Program-made: the position numbers and the translations under genes | NCBI GenBank assembly: GCA_036186865.1 | Contig: AP025069.1 | Span: 8,397,246-8,461,245 of the forward strand | Reading direction: 5' to 3' | Origin: Eustoma russellianum | Lineage: Eukaryota; Streptophyta; Magnoliopsida; Gentianales; Gentianaceae | Length of the DNA stretch: 64,000 nt | Part shown: positions 1 through 12,085 of the stretch, piece after piece | How positions within the stretch are numbered: position 1 is the stretch's first letter | Layout of the letters: each line of letters opens with the position of its first letter | The notes under the pieces: generated by a model | Seen by the model: the letters and a program-made list of their open reading frames with translations, nothing else | What the model was told of the DNA's origin: nothing | Database searches by the model: none

Positions 1-79
1 CCACTTTGCAACTTTTGCAACTTTGCCAACTTTTGCCTTACCTTTGCCTTTGCCTTTCTTTTTCATTTGTTTAATATTG

Positions 80-730
80 TCACTCAATACTTGGGTAGAA
101 TTTTTTGATATTCCCTTCAGCAGTTTTGAGCATACCATGTAGCTCAGGAATGGACCTTTCCATATTATTCATATTATAGTTCATAACGAACTGAGAGAAA
201 CTGCTAGGTAAAGAGCGAAGGATCAAATCCGTGGCGAGTTCTAAACTCAGGGGATATCCGAGTCTTGCAAGGTGATCTATATAGCCTTTCATTTTCAAAA
301 CATGAGCGCTAACAGACTCACCTTCAGACATCTTGCAGTCAAATAATGCAACAACAGTGTCAAACCTATCCTGCCTAGCCTGTTGCTGGAATGCTTGTTT
401 GTGATGCACACTCATCTCATGCACACTCATCTCATAAGCTTCTAAGTGTTCCAGGTGCTTCTGAAGTCCTAGACACATAGTTGCCAACATAAGACATCCT
501 ATGTCGTTGGAATCTTCCACATGCTTCTTATGCTTATTCCTAGCAGCAACAGAAGCATCAGTAGGAGGGGGTTCAGGGACAGGGTCATCGAGCACGTAGG
601 ACTTCTTTTCTTGCTTGAGAACAATTCTCAAGTTTCGAAACCAGTCAACAAAATTAGTCCCACATTCTTTCAATTTTTCCTTCTCAAGGATAGATCGCAG
701 CGATAAGGTGGAATTGTTATTAGCAGCCAT
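80..730 (-). pseudogene. Copia gag (UBN2-type), element A
   Basis: A 216-residue frame starting MAANNNSTLSLRSILEKEKL. It matches the UBN2 / copia gag family, which forms the virus-like particle. Family signs are the early WFRNLRIVLKQEK block, an LGLQKHLEHLEAYEM stretch, and LILRSLPSSFSQFV followed by a helix ending KTAEGNIKK. A 15-bp tandem copy near 415-445 duplicates the residues MSVHE. The frame stops at about residue 216. Lysine/glycine-rich coding sequence (KKKGKGKGKAKVGK) continues in another frame to base 1, so a frameshift near base 90 probably separates the capsid part from the nucleocapsid part. The family call is from remembered motifs, not a search. Confidence 0.75.
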
Positions 731-2352
731 TTATGATCTACAAAACATGCAAAGTAACACTTTATTAATAACGAGGTTAAAATTTATAAAGCTCCCACTA
801 AAACACAGCCCTCAAAAGAAATATTTTAGTGAGTTAAGATCCATATTTGACTTAATTCTAAACTCAGCTTTGGCATGACGCTTAAAATTAAGTTATTTAG
901 GTAGGTAACTTCTTTACCAATTACATCTCATGCAACTCTTAGAATTTATGGAATAATGACATCATATATCATTGTATGTTAGATTCCATCTAATGCCTTG
1001 GGTCCAAAATTGTGTTGATAGCCCTATTAAGTCTAACCAATTTTAAACATATGAGTAGCACTATTACTCATCCTACGTAGCTAAGAATGTTTAAAGCACA
1101 TTGCTTTGGCAATACCTACTTTAATACAATCCCAGTTTTAATAGGTGTTTATGACATGGATGGCATCAAGACTTAAATTATTAATGAGGGTTCAATTTAG
1201 TTTATGTCTTGCATTGCATATTATAATAGCATCCTATATGCATATATATAATCTATCATCCACGCATCTGATACAAAACGATAAATATGTAAACGTGACA
1301 TAGCATGGACAAACTAAATATGATCTTCGTGAGACCAAATGAAGATCATAAAGGAAACCCTATGTGAAAGACTTCTTATTACAACATTTGCAATGATACA
1401 TATCTTCTTGTCTTGAGCTCGTGCCTCCATCCCCATGGAATCCACTCGTCCTTGGTGTGTTTCGCCATCACCACTTTTATAGCTTGATTCTTCATTTATT
1501 ACAATAATAAAGAAAAACCTAACTACTTGTACAATAAAATACAACAAAAACTACAGCGGCATACAGGCCATAATAACCCAAAATAGAAATATGACTAAGT
1601 CAATCACATAGGTCCTAAGGCCATGCTATGCACCATGCAAAGACATCAACAATTATAATATATTTTACACAAACATATTATAACAAATAAATATATATTG
1701 ACATTCTTAATGTCACGGTAACGAACTATAGGGCATACAAATAATTTTCTTTTCGGAACCCTAACACAGACGTGTCAATCATATTAACGATCTTTCTGTT
1801 TTGATTACAGTAAACCCTTACAGAAGCATCGATCGAATCGATAGCCGTTATTAGAAAAACTTAAAATAGAATCATCAATCAAATTGATAATCTGCCATCC
1901 AAAACCCGAAATCAGAATCATCATCGAATTGATAATCTGTCTTTCGAAACACAAAAACAGAATCATGAATCGTATGCTTTATATCTGAGATAAACCGAAT
2001 TATTTTAGTAATCACATGACAAATGAATTCTGCCATTTACAATAATCTCAGGTTATATCATCTCATGAAAATGATTTGAGAACATCAATCCGCTCTCACC
2101 AGATGAGATTCGAATAGGGTTTTACACATATCGTGTGTTTATATCTAATATAAACAGAGTCGGTTTTAATCATCACATGACAAGCGAATACCGCCGCATA
2201 CAAATCATCTCATGAAAACTAATTGAAAAACACCATTCTTCTCCCATCATATGAAATCCGAATTAGTGTTTTATTCATATCATGCCATACGAAAAATAGT
2301 AAACATATAATCATATAAGCATGATATAATCGATTTAAACGAAATCAACAAG
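731..2352 (-). other. Leader region of element A
   Basis: About 1.6 kb between the gag start and the primer site. No open frame with recognisable domains is seen on either strand. The stretch is AT-rich, and short repeated phrases around atcatcatcgaattgataatctg recur at 1810-1960. It is long for a copia leader. Confidence 0.5.
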
Positions 2353-2366
2353 TCGCTCTGATACCA
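2353..2366 (-). other. Primer binding site, element A
   Basis: On the minus strand this reads TGGTATCAGAGCGA, complementary to the 3' end of plant initiator-Met tRNA. It lies one base inside the LTR edge (LTR end CCTAACA, spacer G). Confidence 0.9.
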
Positions 2367-2367
2367 C

Positions 2368-2490
2368 TGTTAGGAAATCCAACGAGATCAATGCAAAAAC
2401 GTGCAGCGGAAAACAAAAACTTGATCTCCGATTTCCTACCAAAAATCCATGTTGTTCGTTTAATTCGATGAAAGTAGATCACATTGTTAG
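2368..2490 (-). repeat. LTR stub of element A
   Basis: The LTR edge is fixed by the adjacent primer site: minus strand ends CCTAACA. About 120 bases remain before LINE-like coding sequence begins. The outer border is approximate. Confidence 0.6.
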
Positions 2491-2494
2491 GTGA

Positions 2495-3925
2495 CGAATA
2501 CTTGAGAAGAGAAAGCCACATTGCTCATATACCAATTTACTACCTGTCTAGAAACCTGCTTATAGAAAGCTAAGAACTGCTTAAATTGATGAAGATTTCG
2601 GCGATTAGTAGCAAAGAATACCAATAAATCATCTGCTTATGATAAGTGAGAGATAGTAAAAGGTATCCGTCCAAGTGAGAATGTGGATATAAGACCACTA
2701 GTCATGAGATTATTCAGGCCCTGATTGAAGCCCTCTGAGGCCAAAATAAAAAGTAGAGGAGACAAATGATCCTCCTACTTGACCCTTTGGGTGGGTCTGA
2801 AGAATCCACTTGGAATCCCATTCAATAGAAGGGAGAAATAAGTGCTGCCCAGATGGTTAATCACAAGAGTGATAAAAATCTCAAAGAAGCCAAACCACTG
2901 CAGGACAGAGTGTAAGAACTGCCAACTGACATGATTGAAAGCCTTAGCTGTTTCCGATTTTATAATACCATGAGCTAAGCGATTACCTTTCGATTACCTT
3001 TGTCAAACCAGCGTACCAACTCATTGCCCAATAGCACCTGTTCGGAAATGCCTTGGCCTTTCTGAAAGCTAGCCTGCTCAGGAGATATAACTCGCAAAAG
3101 AACACCACTCAATCTCATCGCAAAAATGGGAGTCTGAATCGTGCTCATAAATGTCAATAATATATAGGTTGATAGTCACTGAAAGAACGCTAGTGTGAGC
3201 CATAGCTTTAGGTAGTGGGGAGTCCAAAAAGAACTCCTTAATCGCCTTATATGCATCAACGTGTATGACATCCTAACAAGGCCGAAAGAACCATCCATTA
3301 AAACCGTCAGGGCCGGCAGCACTCTGAGGGTCTAGATCCCATACTGCCTACTTCATCTCATCCTCGTTAGGCATCACAATGAGTAGGAAACTATCATCAG
3401 GAGATAAGATTTGTTGAATACATTCCAACAGCGTGGAACTGTGTATCGTTGGTTGACCCGAGAACATGTGTGAATAAAGTGACACAGCCGCTTGCTGAAT
3501 GTCAGCCAATGTGTCGCATATTGTGCCATCCTCTATCTCAATGTCTCTAATGCATTGCCACTGCTGCCTATCTTTTACAATGGAATGATAATATCTAGTA
3601 TTAGCTTCATCCTCCCTCAGCCATTTGACACCGACCTTTTGTTTCAAAAATTCCATCTCTTGGGAGGACACTAACTGGAATTCCGCTTGTGCTACTGAAT
3701 AAGCCTGCCGTGTTCAATCAGATGGGTTGACATCATATGCCACCTCTGCACCTCGAACTTGTCTTTTCGTATATCTTACACCATAAAAGATATTTCCAAA
3801 CACATCTCTATTCCACTTAGTGAGATCCTGTTTGAATAAGCACAACATAGCACACAAACCCCTGATGCCGCCGATGGTTGGATATGAGATCCCTTTTGCA
3901 TGCATAAAAAAATTGAAAATAACGG
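2495..3925 (-). pseudogene. LINE (L1-type) reverse transcriptase relic
   Basis: Minus-strand translation in several frames gives a plant non-LTR reverse transcriptase in order. From the right: the linker after the endonuclease (DLTKWNRDVFGNIF, about 3790-3840); KVGVKWLREDEANTRYYHS (about 3580-3640); SAAGPDGFNGWFF (about 3290-3330); ISPEQASFQKGQGISEQVLL; KAFNHVSWQFL with NGIPSGFF and LSPLLFILASEGF (about 2700-2945); and the catalytic ADD with LLVFF (about 2627-2641). Stops and frame changes occur throughout, for example just before LSPLLF and in place of the residue before ADD. Endonuclease and 3' end are missing: the left side abuts the LTR of A and the right side was cut by the B insertion at 3933. 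Confidence 0.85.
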
Positions 3926-3932
3926 TTCATCT

Positions 3933-6900
3933 TGTAAGATCTGCATAGCACCACTAGAAGGAGGGGTTGAATAGTTGGTGCGGAAAATGTGATTTTTAAA
4001 ATAGTTTTAAACCAAGAACTCAACTTCTGAAAACAATTTCTGTTTTCAGGACCAGTTTTAAAACGTTTGGAAAACTGGGTTGCAGGTCTTCACAAATTCT
4101 GAAATTTGGAGATAACTTAGCCTCAGATATCTTGAGTATCTCCTAAAAATTTCATATTAAAATTCAACCTCTAACCCCTTGAAAGTTCGTTGGTAATTAG
4201 ATTGCACAAATTTGCCAGAAACGGTAGTCTGATTTGAAAAATTAATTCCTATTTGTACGTAACTCCAAATGCTCTGAAAATTTAAAGACTAACCCCTTAT
4301 TAGTTTGATTTAAATGGGTTGAAACAGTTTTGAAAAATTCTTTTGAGAAGTCAGTCAAATGCGATCAAACCTTTGCAAGCCTGAAAATTAGACTGCACTA
4401 GTCTCAGAACTTTGGACGTTTGGATGACTTATACTTGTCCAAAAGGGTTGAAACTTGTGCCAAAAGAACCTTGAGACGTATAGCTATGATTCGGGAAAGT
4501 TTCGTAACTTTTGAAATTCGTTATCTATTTTTATAAACATGATTAAAAATGATAAACAGTGCTGAAACAGAAAGTAAGTGCTGAAAGTAAATGACACCAG
4601 GAATTTTATACTGGTTCGGTTATAAACAACCTACTCCAGTCTTTGTGGACACCTTCCTCGGTTAGCACTAATCACACAACACAAAATAACACCTTACCAC
4701 AGGGTTGATGGAGTTACACACCAACTCCAACCCTTTACAAACCTTGTATGTGAATACAATGAACACGAACACCACCACCTTGCAAGTGCAAGATTGATCA
4801 CACCTTGAACAATCTTTTACAATAATAAAGGAATATGTGGTGGTCTATATGAATCCTATTCAAGTATGAATATGAGTACAATAGGCTTTTAGAGAGAAGA
4901 AAGAAAGAGAGTGTAGAAGAGAAGGCTAGAACACGTTTTTGATGCTTCAAATTTCAAGACTTGTTCTTGTTTTTGTTTTGCTCTCTTCCTTTCCTTTTAA
5001 CATTGTGGCCGCCCCCTTCATGCTATTCTGCTCTTGAAAACTATCTTCTAAGTCCTTGGAAGAGTGTATTGCATCATTGTGACATGTCCTTGCTTACTTG
5101 GCATCTCCTTATTGGATGATCATTAAACTCTTGCTTACTTGGCACTCATTGATTGGTTGAAGGTTTGTCATCATTTGATAACTAGATAAATCTGAAATTA
5201 CACCTCAAAAAGCATGTGCCAATTAGCCATTAAAGCATATAAACATCTCACATAATTAGCAAGACAATTTTCTCCACATTTCCATCAAAAAAATCAGCCA
5301 TAACACCTTATGCACATGCTGAAATTTCAGCATGTGTAACATTTGCATTTCATTCAAAATATTGCCAAGTTTACTATGATTCAATCCTTGTAATTAAAGA
5401 AGAATTTAATCACCATTTAGTAAAAAATATTTTCATCAATTTTGGAATAAAAATTGGTCACCAATGCAGCCTAGAATTCGGCCATATACATTCTCACACA
5501 TGCTAAAATTTTCAGCATGTGTGATATTCAAAGATATCACCATTTTAATTCCAAAACATATTCAAAATACTTCCATACAATCTCTCAATTAATTCACTTA
5601 ATTCAAGAAGTAAAATATGCCTCATAATGATGATAAAACGGCCAGCCTATTGCACACATGCTGAACTTTTCAGCATGTGTTACACATGTGACACAAGTTT
5701 GAAATGTTACCTTGTGTAGCCCCTTCCTTTATGTCATCAACATTGTATGCTTCATTCGTGGCCAATGAAGATGCTAAAAAAGCTCCACATATGCTCCAAC
5801 ATGATGATATAGGCGTGTATAATAGATTATACATGTGCTTAATTTTATTTTTGCAAACTTTGTAAAATAGTGCACATTTAATTATACACACATGGTATAT
5901 TCCAATCAGCCCTTAATTGAATTTTCTAGAACACTTTGAGATGTATGAAATATGTAAACAGTGTCTAGATACATGTTATATGTCATGCCAAAAATGTTCC
6001 ATGTGTCGTGTACGTAGAAAACCGAATTTTTGACGTTTATCAATTACCCGATTTTTCTCTAATTAAATTCCAACTTTTTTCACATGTTATATATATTATG
6101 TTACACATAATATACATAAATTAAACTTTAATATTCAGCTCATAAGGCTGATTAAAGTGGTGCCTAAACCATGTGACAAAATTGAAATTATAATCTTAAT
6201 GTAGGGTGAGTTATGTGTGCCAACATGGAATGATTTTATGGCTTTACATATCATGTAAGCAACGAAATTTGTTGCCATTTTTGAAGTGTATGGGCTGGCC
6301 ATCTAGTTATGGTAAGTACGTTACACGTTGGCGAAGTTTCGGTATTCGCCCGATACGACAATTTTCGGTTTAGAACCTTTTAACGTGTCGTATTAAATTT
6401 GTCATCACCATGGCTTATATCATATGATATAAGACCTGAATATACTCATAAATATGAGTTAGGTATAGTGGTGTGACGTTAACGTACGTACGTAAAATAT
6501 ATAACGTGTCGGTAGTATGTTGGAATATATGTGCATGTGCCTTTTTTAGAAAATCTAAAAATATGTATATATTTATTTGAAAATGGCATGGAAGGGTGTG
6601 GAGAGGAGAGTGGAGAACTTTCCTTTCTTCAACTTGTTGCCTTTGTGCCTTTTCCAAATATGGCTTCCTTTAATGAACTACTTAGTTTAATTAACTAAGT
6701 ACTTCACTTAATGAACTAGTTTAGTTCATTAATGGTGGCACCTTAAAATAGTTCAAACACAACAAATGTTTGCCATTTGATGTAAGCTTTAAAGCTTCAT
6801 GGCTCGTTAGTACGACAACATTATATATGAACTATATAAGGCAAGTTTTATGCAAGTGCATGTCATGTCATAAAATGTGTCATGCATTTCTTTGTAACAC

Positions 6901-6948
6901 GTTTAAATCATGTATTTTGAAATCACTCAAACCCCCTTTATCTCTACA
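3933..6948 (-). repeat. Left (3') LTR of element B1
   Basis: 3016-bp LTR. In minus orientation it starts TGTAGAGATAAAG just after a polypurine tract and ends CTTACA. It is homologous along its length to 12086-13686 plus 24957-26200. The shared LTR lacks about 150 bases present here near 5415-5570. The two copies differ at many positions, so B is much older than C. Short ORF-like stretches inside are not genes. Confidence 0.9.
5313..5680. repeat. Three palindromes in the B LTR
   Basis: Half site CACATGCTGAAA is followed by its mirror complement. Copy 1 (5313-5336) is a perfect 24-bp palindrome. Copy 2 (about 5495-5523) has one mismatch. Copy 3 (5654-5680) has 12-base arms around a 3-base loop. 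Copies 1 and 3 are also in the shared LTR (13425-13448 and 13623-13646); copy 2 lies in the deleted stretch there. Confidence 0.85.
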
Positions 6949-7167
6949 ATCTCCCCCTTTTAATGATTTTCAAAATAACCTACATTCATGATTTAAATCT
7001 TATCGCTCCTCCTTCAATCATGAATAAATTCAAAATTTGAATTTCAAATTTCAAATCTGCTCCCCCTTGATTTATGAAATCAGATTCTCTCTCCCCCTTA
7101 AATCATACATTCTCTCCCCTTTATTTTGGAAAGTCAATCAAAAATGCATGTAAATGTGGAAAGATAA
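6949..7167 (-). other. Polypurine-tract region of B1
   Basis: Several AAAGGGGGAGA-like tracts read on the minus strand (at about 6949-6962, 7061, 7087, 7113). The one at 6949 touches the LTR start and should prime plus-strand DNA. Repeated tracts between pol and the 3' LTR are described for Sireviruses. Confidence 0.75.
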
Positions 7168-10042
7168 TCAAATCAAATTAGCAGAAATCATGCCTAACTT
7201 AGAACGAAGATTTTTGTACGTGGCTTGATTTAAGGCCTTAGTAAAAATAACGCTACTTGTGCCTCTGTGCGTACGTGATCTATGACATTATCACCATTAT
7301 TTACATGATCACGAAGAAAGTGATAGTGTACTTCTATATGCTTGGCCTTAGAGTGTAACACGGGGTTCTTAGATAGGTTAATTGCACTCATACTATCACA
7401 ATATGTAGGGATTTTATTTACGGTAATTCCAAAGTCCGAAAGTTGTTGTTTTATCCATAGTAATTGTGTGCAGCAAACACTAAGTACCATGTACTCAGCT
7501 TCAGTAGTGGATAAAGCTACGCTTGCTTGTTTTTTGGAAAACCATGAAATAAGTGAGTTGCTATAAATTGGCAAGTGCCACTCGTGCTTTTTCTATCTAT
7601 TTTACATCCACCATAATCAGTGTCAGTGTAGGCATGCAAATTAAAGTCACAATCTTTGTCATACCAAATTCCTAAGATGGGTGTGTGCTTAATACATCGG
7701 AATATTCTTTTCACCGCATTAAAGTGAGACACCTTAGGTTGACTTTAAAAATGTGCACACATACATACGCTGAATATTATATCAGGCCTACTAGCAGTAA
7801 GATATAGCAAAGAGCCAATCATAGATCTATATAAGTCATTATCAAAATCCTTACCATGTTCATCTTTATCTAATTTAGTAGTGACACTCATAGGGGTGGG
7901 GGTGGTTTTAAATTCTCAAAATTGAACTTTTTAATCATATCCTTTATATATTTAGCTTGGCTTATGGGGATGCCTTTACTCGTTTGTTTAATCTGCAAGC
8001 TAAGAAAGTTGTTCAATTCGCCAACCATAGACATTTCAAATTCGCATTTCATGCAATTTTCAAAATCTTCAACAAGCTTATGAGAAATAAAGCCGAAAAT
8101 GATGTCATCAACGTAAATTTGAATAATATGTAAATCTGATTTACCTTGTTTCAAAAATAATGTACTATCTATAGTGCCTCTTTTAAAACCATTTTCTAAA
8201 AGAAAAGTAGCAAAACGATCATACCATGCTCTAGGTGTTTGCTTTAGTCCGTATAGTGCCTTCTTTAGTTTGTACACGTGATCGGGATGTTTCAAATATT
8301 CAAAACCGGGTGGTTGTTTCACGTATACCTCTTATTGTATAAATCCATTTAAGAATGCACTTTTCACATTCGTTTGATAAACTTTAAAATCTTTCATGCA
8401 AGCAATGGCAAGTAAAAATCGTATAGCATCTAAACGTGCTACGGATGCAAATGTTTCATCATAATCAATTCCATCTTCTTGATTATAGCCTTGTGCTACA
8501 AGTCTAGTTTTATTTCATCTGAATTTATTCTTCTACGTGGTCGCACACCGTGAAAGATATCGCCATTAATGAGATCATGTGGGTGATCTCTATGCCATCT
8601 TGGTTGATTAGTTTCTACGTTCTCATGCATTTCTAAGTGATCATGCATTTCTAGTATCATGCATATCATGCATATCAAACGTGCCATCATCATCATTCAA
8701 CATGGGTTTCAATTCAAAATCATCATCATATTCTTTATCTTTATCAATCTCATCGAATTCATTAAACTTCACATGAATAGATTCTATAATTTGTCTAGTG
8801 AGAGGATCATATCATCTATATGCTTTTGAATTTATAGAATATCCAACAAAGATGCATTCAATTGATTTAAATTCAAATTTATCTAAATTGTCTTTTGTAT
8901 TTAAAACAAAACATTTGCATCCAAACACACGAAAATAGTCAATTTTAGGCATGCGATCATTTAATATCTCATAAGGCGTCTTATTTATTTTCTTTGTAAT
9001 GGACAAGCGATTTACTATGTAGCATGCACAGTTTACGGCTTCCGCCCACAAAAATCTAGGTAATTTATTTTCGCACAACATAGTTCTAGAAATTTCTTGT
9101 AATGTCCTATTCTTTCTTACTACTACTCCATTTAATTGTGGAGTTCTAGGTGGCGAAAACTCGTGTTTAATTCCTTTTTCTTCGCAAAATAAAATCATGT
9201 CCTTATTTTTACATTCACCACCTCTATCGCTTCTGATCTTTTTCACATTGACACCGTATTGATTTTCAAGTTGTTTTATTAGTTTTGTAATCTCAATGGC
9301 ACTATCATCCTTATGTGCAAAAAAAAATTCCAAGTATAACGGGAAAAATCATCAACAATCACACAAGTATAGTGACGTCCACCATGACTCGTAGTGCGAC
9401 TAGGACCAAACAAATCAATGTGTAGTAATTCTAAAACTCTAGTCGTGCTTATTTCATTTTTAGGTGTTAGTGACTCGCGTGTTAGTTTGCCTTTTATGCA
9501 AGATTCACACAATTGAAAGTTGTCTAAATCATGTGTAGGCAATCCTCGTATTAGGTTCTTTCGTTGGAATTTTCTAGTGTAGAAATGCCAATATGTCCTA
9601 AACGTCTATGCCACAAAATTACGTTAGGTTCATTTGACATGAAACACTTAACCTTAGCGTCTAATACATCATCCATAGAAAGCGTAAAAATGTTTCCTTC
9701 CCGTTTTCCTTTTAAGACTGTTTCTCCATTTTTATTTATTATATTGCAATATAGGTGAGTAAAACACACATCAAAACCATTGTCAATGGATTGCGAAATG
9801 CTAAGAAGATTATAAGATAAGTTGCTTACCAAAAAGACGTTGGAGATTTGAAGGGTGCTTGGGTTTCCAATTGTACCTTTTCCGATGATCTTCCCTTCAT
9901 TGTTGTCTCCAAAGGTCAAAGCATCTGCCTTTTGTGACCTTCCTCAATTTCGTGAATAGGCTCGAGTCACCCGTCATGTACCTCGAGCAACCACTGTCAA
10001 GGAACCATTTGATTGATGTATCTTTTGATGTGTGGGTTCCCT
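7168..10042 (-). pseudogene. Broken pol of element B1 (protease, integrase, RT, RNase H)
   Basis: Minus-strand pol remnants in copia order. Protease near 9960-10010 has WFLDSGCSR with the usual His after SR changed to Tyr. The integrase zinc-finger part (LWHRRLGHIG; CESCIKGK) is at about 9480-9620. The integrase core carries RSDRGGE and VVRKNRTLQE at 9100-9240; the usual catalytic Glu position in VERKNR reads VVRKNR here. RT spans 7888-8500 with YVDDIIFG. RNase H spans 7168-7740 (STTEAEYM). About 250 bases around 8510, coding the integrase-RT linker and RT start in B2, are missing between two ttttattt repeats. Frameshifts occur near 7240, 7560, 7740, 8700, 9330 and 9545. It cannot make an active polyprotein. 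Confidence 0.9.
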
Positions 10043-10100
10043 GCAATGTACGAGAATGATTTAGGCACCTTTTTATTTTGGGTCCTTACGAGTTAGTTAT

Positions 10101-12037
10101 TCACCTCTTGGTAAAAGTATCTTTCGGTACCCATACTTGGGTGATCCTTCTCGGTCTAGCAAATGCCAAGAATGTAGATGAAGGTGCAATGTAGTAGACA
10201 TGTGGTGAGTGCACTTTGGGCCTTTTGCCAAGAACTCCCTTATACGCATTATATGCAGGACTTTTTTGATATGTCCTTGTGTTAGTGTGCGTAGTGTGTG
10301 ATCTAGATGGATGAAATGAATGTCGTGTATGCATCACTTGTTTTTTCTCATATCTATATGGCACAAAACTATATTTCTCATGATATGAAGAAGAAGTATG
10401 ACGAGATGAGGGGAGAGGGGGTCTTTGCGTCATCTTAGCGTCGTATTTGTTTTTGGAGTGTCTACTTTCTCAGACACTAAAAACTTGGTTGGTTTAATGG
10501 ATACCTCATTTGTTTCAATGTATCATAATCCCGTTTTATCACTATCATGCTTTTGTGATAAAATAATACGATCTAGCATGTTAGATCCCGTATCAAACTG
10601 TTTCATCATTTTCTCTAAGACCGTATTCCTTGATTTCAAATTTGAAATCTCGGATTTCATTTCTTTATTTTGCGTGGTCAAAGATGAGATATCTGTCTTT
10701 AATGCATTAATGATGCATGACGACTTTTCTTTTGAATCGTTTAATTGAGCGGCAAGATTCTCGTTAGAAGATTCTAAAAGCTTCTTGTCTTCAATGAATC
10801 GCTTCTTTTCTTTCGCGAGAGTCTTAGTGAATTTATGCAATTCTAAGTACTGACTAAAAAGATCATCATAAGAAGGCTCAGAGTCAGAATCAGAGTCAGA
10901 TGATACCTCATTTGATGCTTTGGACACAAAGCATACTTGTGCAGTCTCCTTTTCTGTTTCAATCTCCGAATCCGATGTATCACTCCAAGTGGAGGCTTTG
11001 AGAGCTCGTTTCCTTTGCTTAGGTTCTGAGACCAGTCTATTCTTGCTCCGATCTTTGTCAGGGTATTTGTTTGTTTGCTTGTCCTTATCAGGGCAGTCAT
11101 ATGATAGACGTCCAAGTTTACCGCATTCATAACATTTAACATCCTTGTCGTTTGTCTTGTTTTTATTTCTTTTAGTCGAAGTGGCCTTAGTTTTGTTTCT
11201 AAACGACTTTCTCAAGAATTGTTTTAAGCATTTAGCTAATAAAATTAAGTCATCGTTATCTGATTCAGAATCACTATCTTCTACGTGATCGGAAGAAGTA
11301 GAGACGTATTCATTTGATTAAAATGCAATAGCTTTACCTTTTTTTGATGATTCAGATTTCCTTATGGTGAGTTTGTTCTCATAAACCTTAAGTGATCCAA
11401 TTAATTCTTCCATCTTGATTGACTTAGTTTCTTTGCTTTCTTCTATTGCCGTTACTTTAGGGTCCCACTCGGATGGAAGACTTTGTAAGACTTTTTGTAC
11501 CTTTTCCTGCATAGTAAAGGCTTTGCCAAGAGACTCAAGAGAATTGTAAATGTTAGTCAAGCGAAGATCCATATCAACGATAGATTCATTTGGTAATAAT
11601 TTAAATGACTCGAGTGTGGACATAAGCATGTTGATCTTGGATTCTTTTACTTGACTAGTGCCTTCGTGTTTCATTTCAAGAATTCTCCACATTTCTTGAG
11701 CACTAGAACAATTTGAAACATAGCTAGATTCACTTTTACTTAGTCCATTGAAAAGTAATTGCATAGCCCTAGCGTTCATGCTTAGTCTCTTTTTATCATC
11801 ACTAGTGTACTCTTGCCTAGGCTTAACGACCTCTAGTGTGACTCCATCTACAGTGGATAATTTTGATGGAACAAAAGGACCATCTTCTATAATTGACCAA
11901 AGATCAATATCAATTACCATAAGGAAAAGTTTACTTCTTAACTTCCATTGAATGAAAGACTCACCGTCAAAGAGAGGAGGCATTTGACTCGACAGACTTT
12001 CTTGCTCGGTTTTTGAAGTTTGTGGTTGCCATCTCAC
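10101..12037 (-). pseudogene. Sirevirus-type gag of B1, one stop and one frameshift
   Basis: Starts MRWQPQTSKTEQESLSSQ at 12037. The capsid part (PPLFDGESFIQWKLRSKLF, DLWSIIEDGPF, SYVSNCSSAQEMW, LPSEWDPKVTAIEE) covers the first 240 codons. An in-frame TAA at 11318-11320 interrupts it. The same frame continues with the zinc knuckle CYECGKLGRLSYDC (about 11090-11130), a serine/aspartate-rich stretch and a long coiled coil ending DKTGL at 10523. There a stop and a frame change lead to the basic C-terminal part, ending VWVPKDTFTKR at a TGA (10101-10103). B2 carries the same TGA. Gag is the structural protein of the particle. Confidence 0.9.
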
Positions 12038-12070
12038 TATCGTTGGATCATTTTTGTGCGAGTGTTCTTG

Positions 12071-12083
12071 TGCTCTGATACCA
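12071..12083 (-). other. Primer binding site, element B1
   Basis: Minus strand reads TGGTATCAGAGCA two bases inside the LTR end (CCTACA, spacer AG). It complements the 3' end of initiator-Met tRNA. Confidence 0.9.
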
Positions 12084-12085
12084 CT

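Larger units (their letters stand above)
1..2490 (-). mobile_element. Copia element A, 5' part (gag, leader, primer site, LTR stub)
   Basis: Read on the minus strand this is the front end of a Ty1/copia retrotransposon: LTR stub (2368 to about 2490), primer site (2353-2366), a leader of roughly 1.6 kb, then gag (730 down to 80). Protease and the rest of pol would lie left of the window. The LTR stub runs straight into LINE-derived sequence, so the element was truncated or rearranged on that side. No second LTR is visible, so lineage and age cannot be set. Confidence 0.75.
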
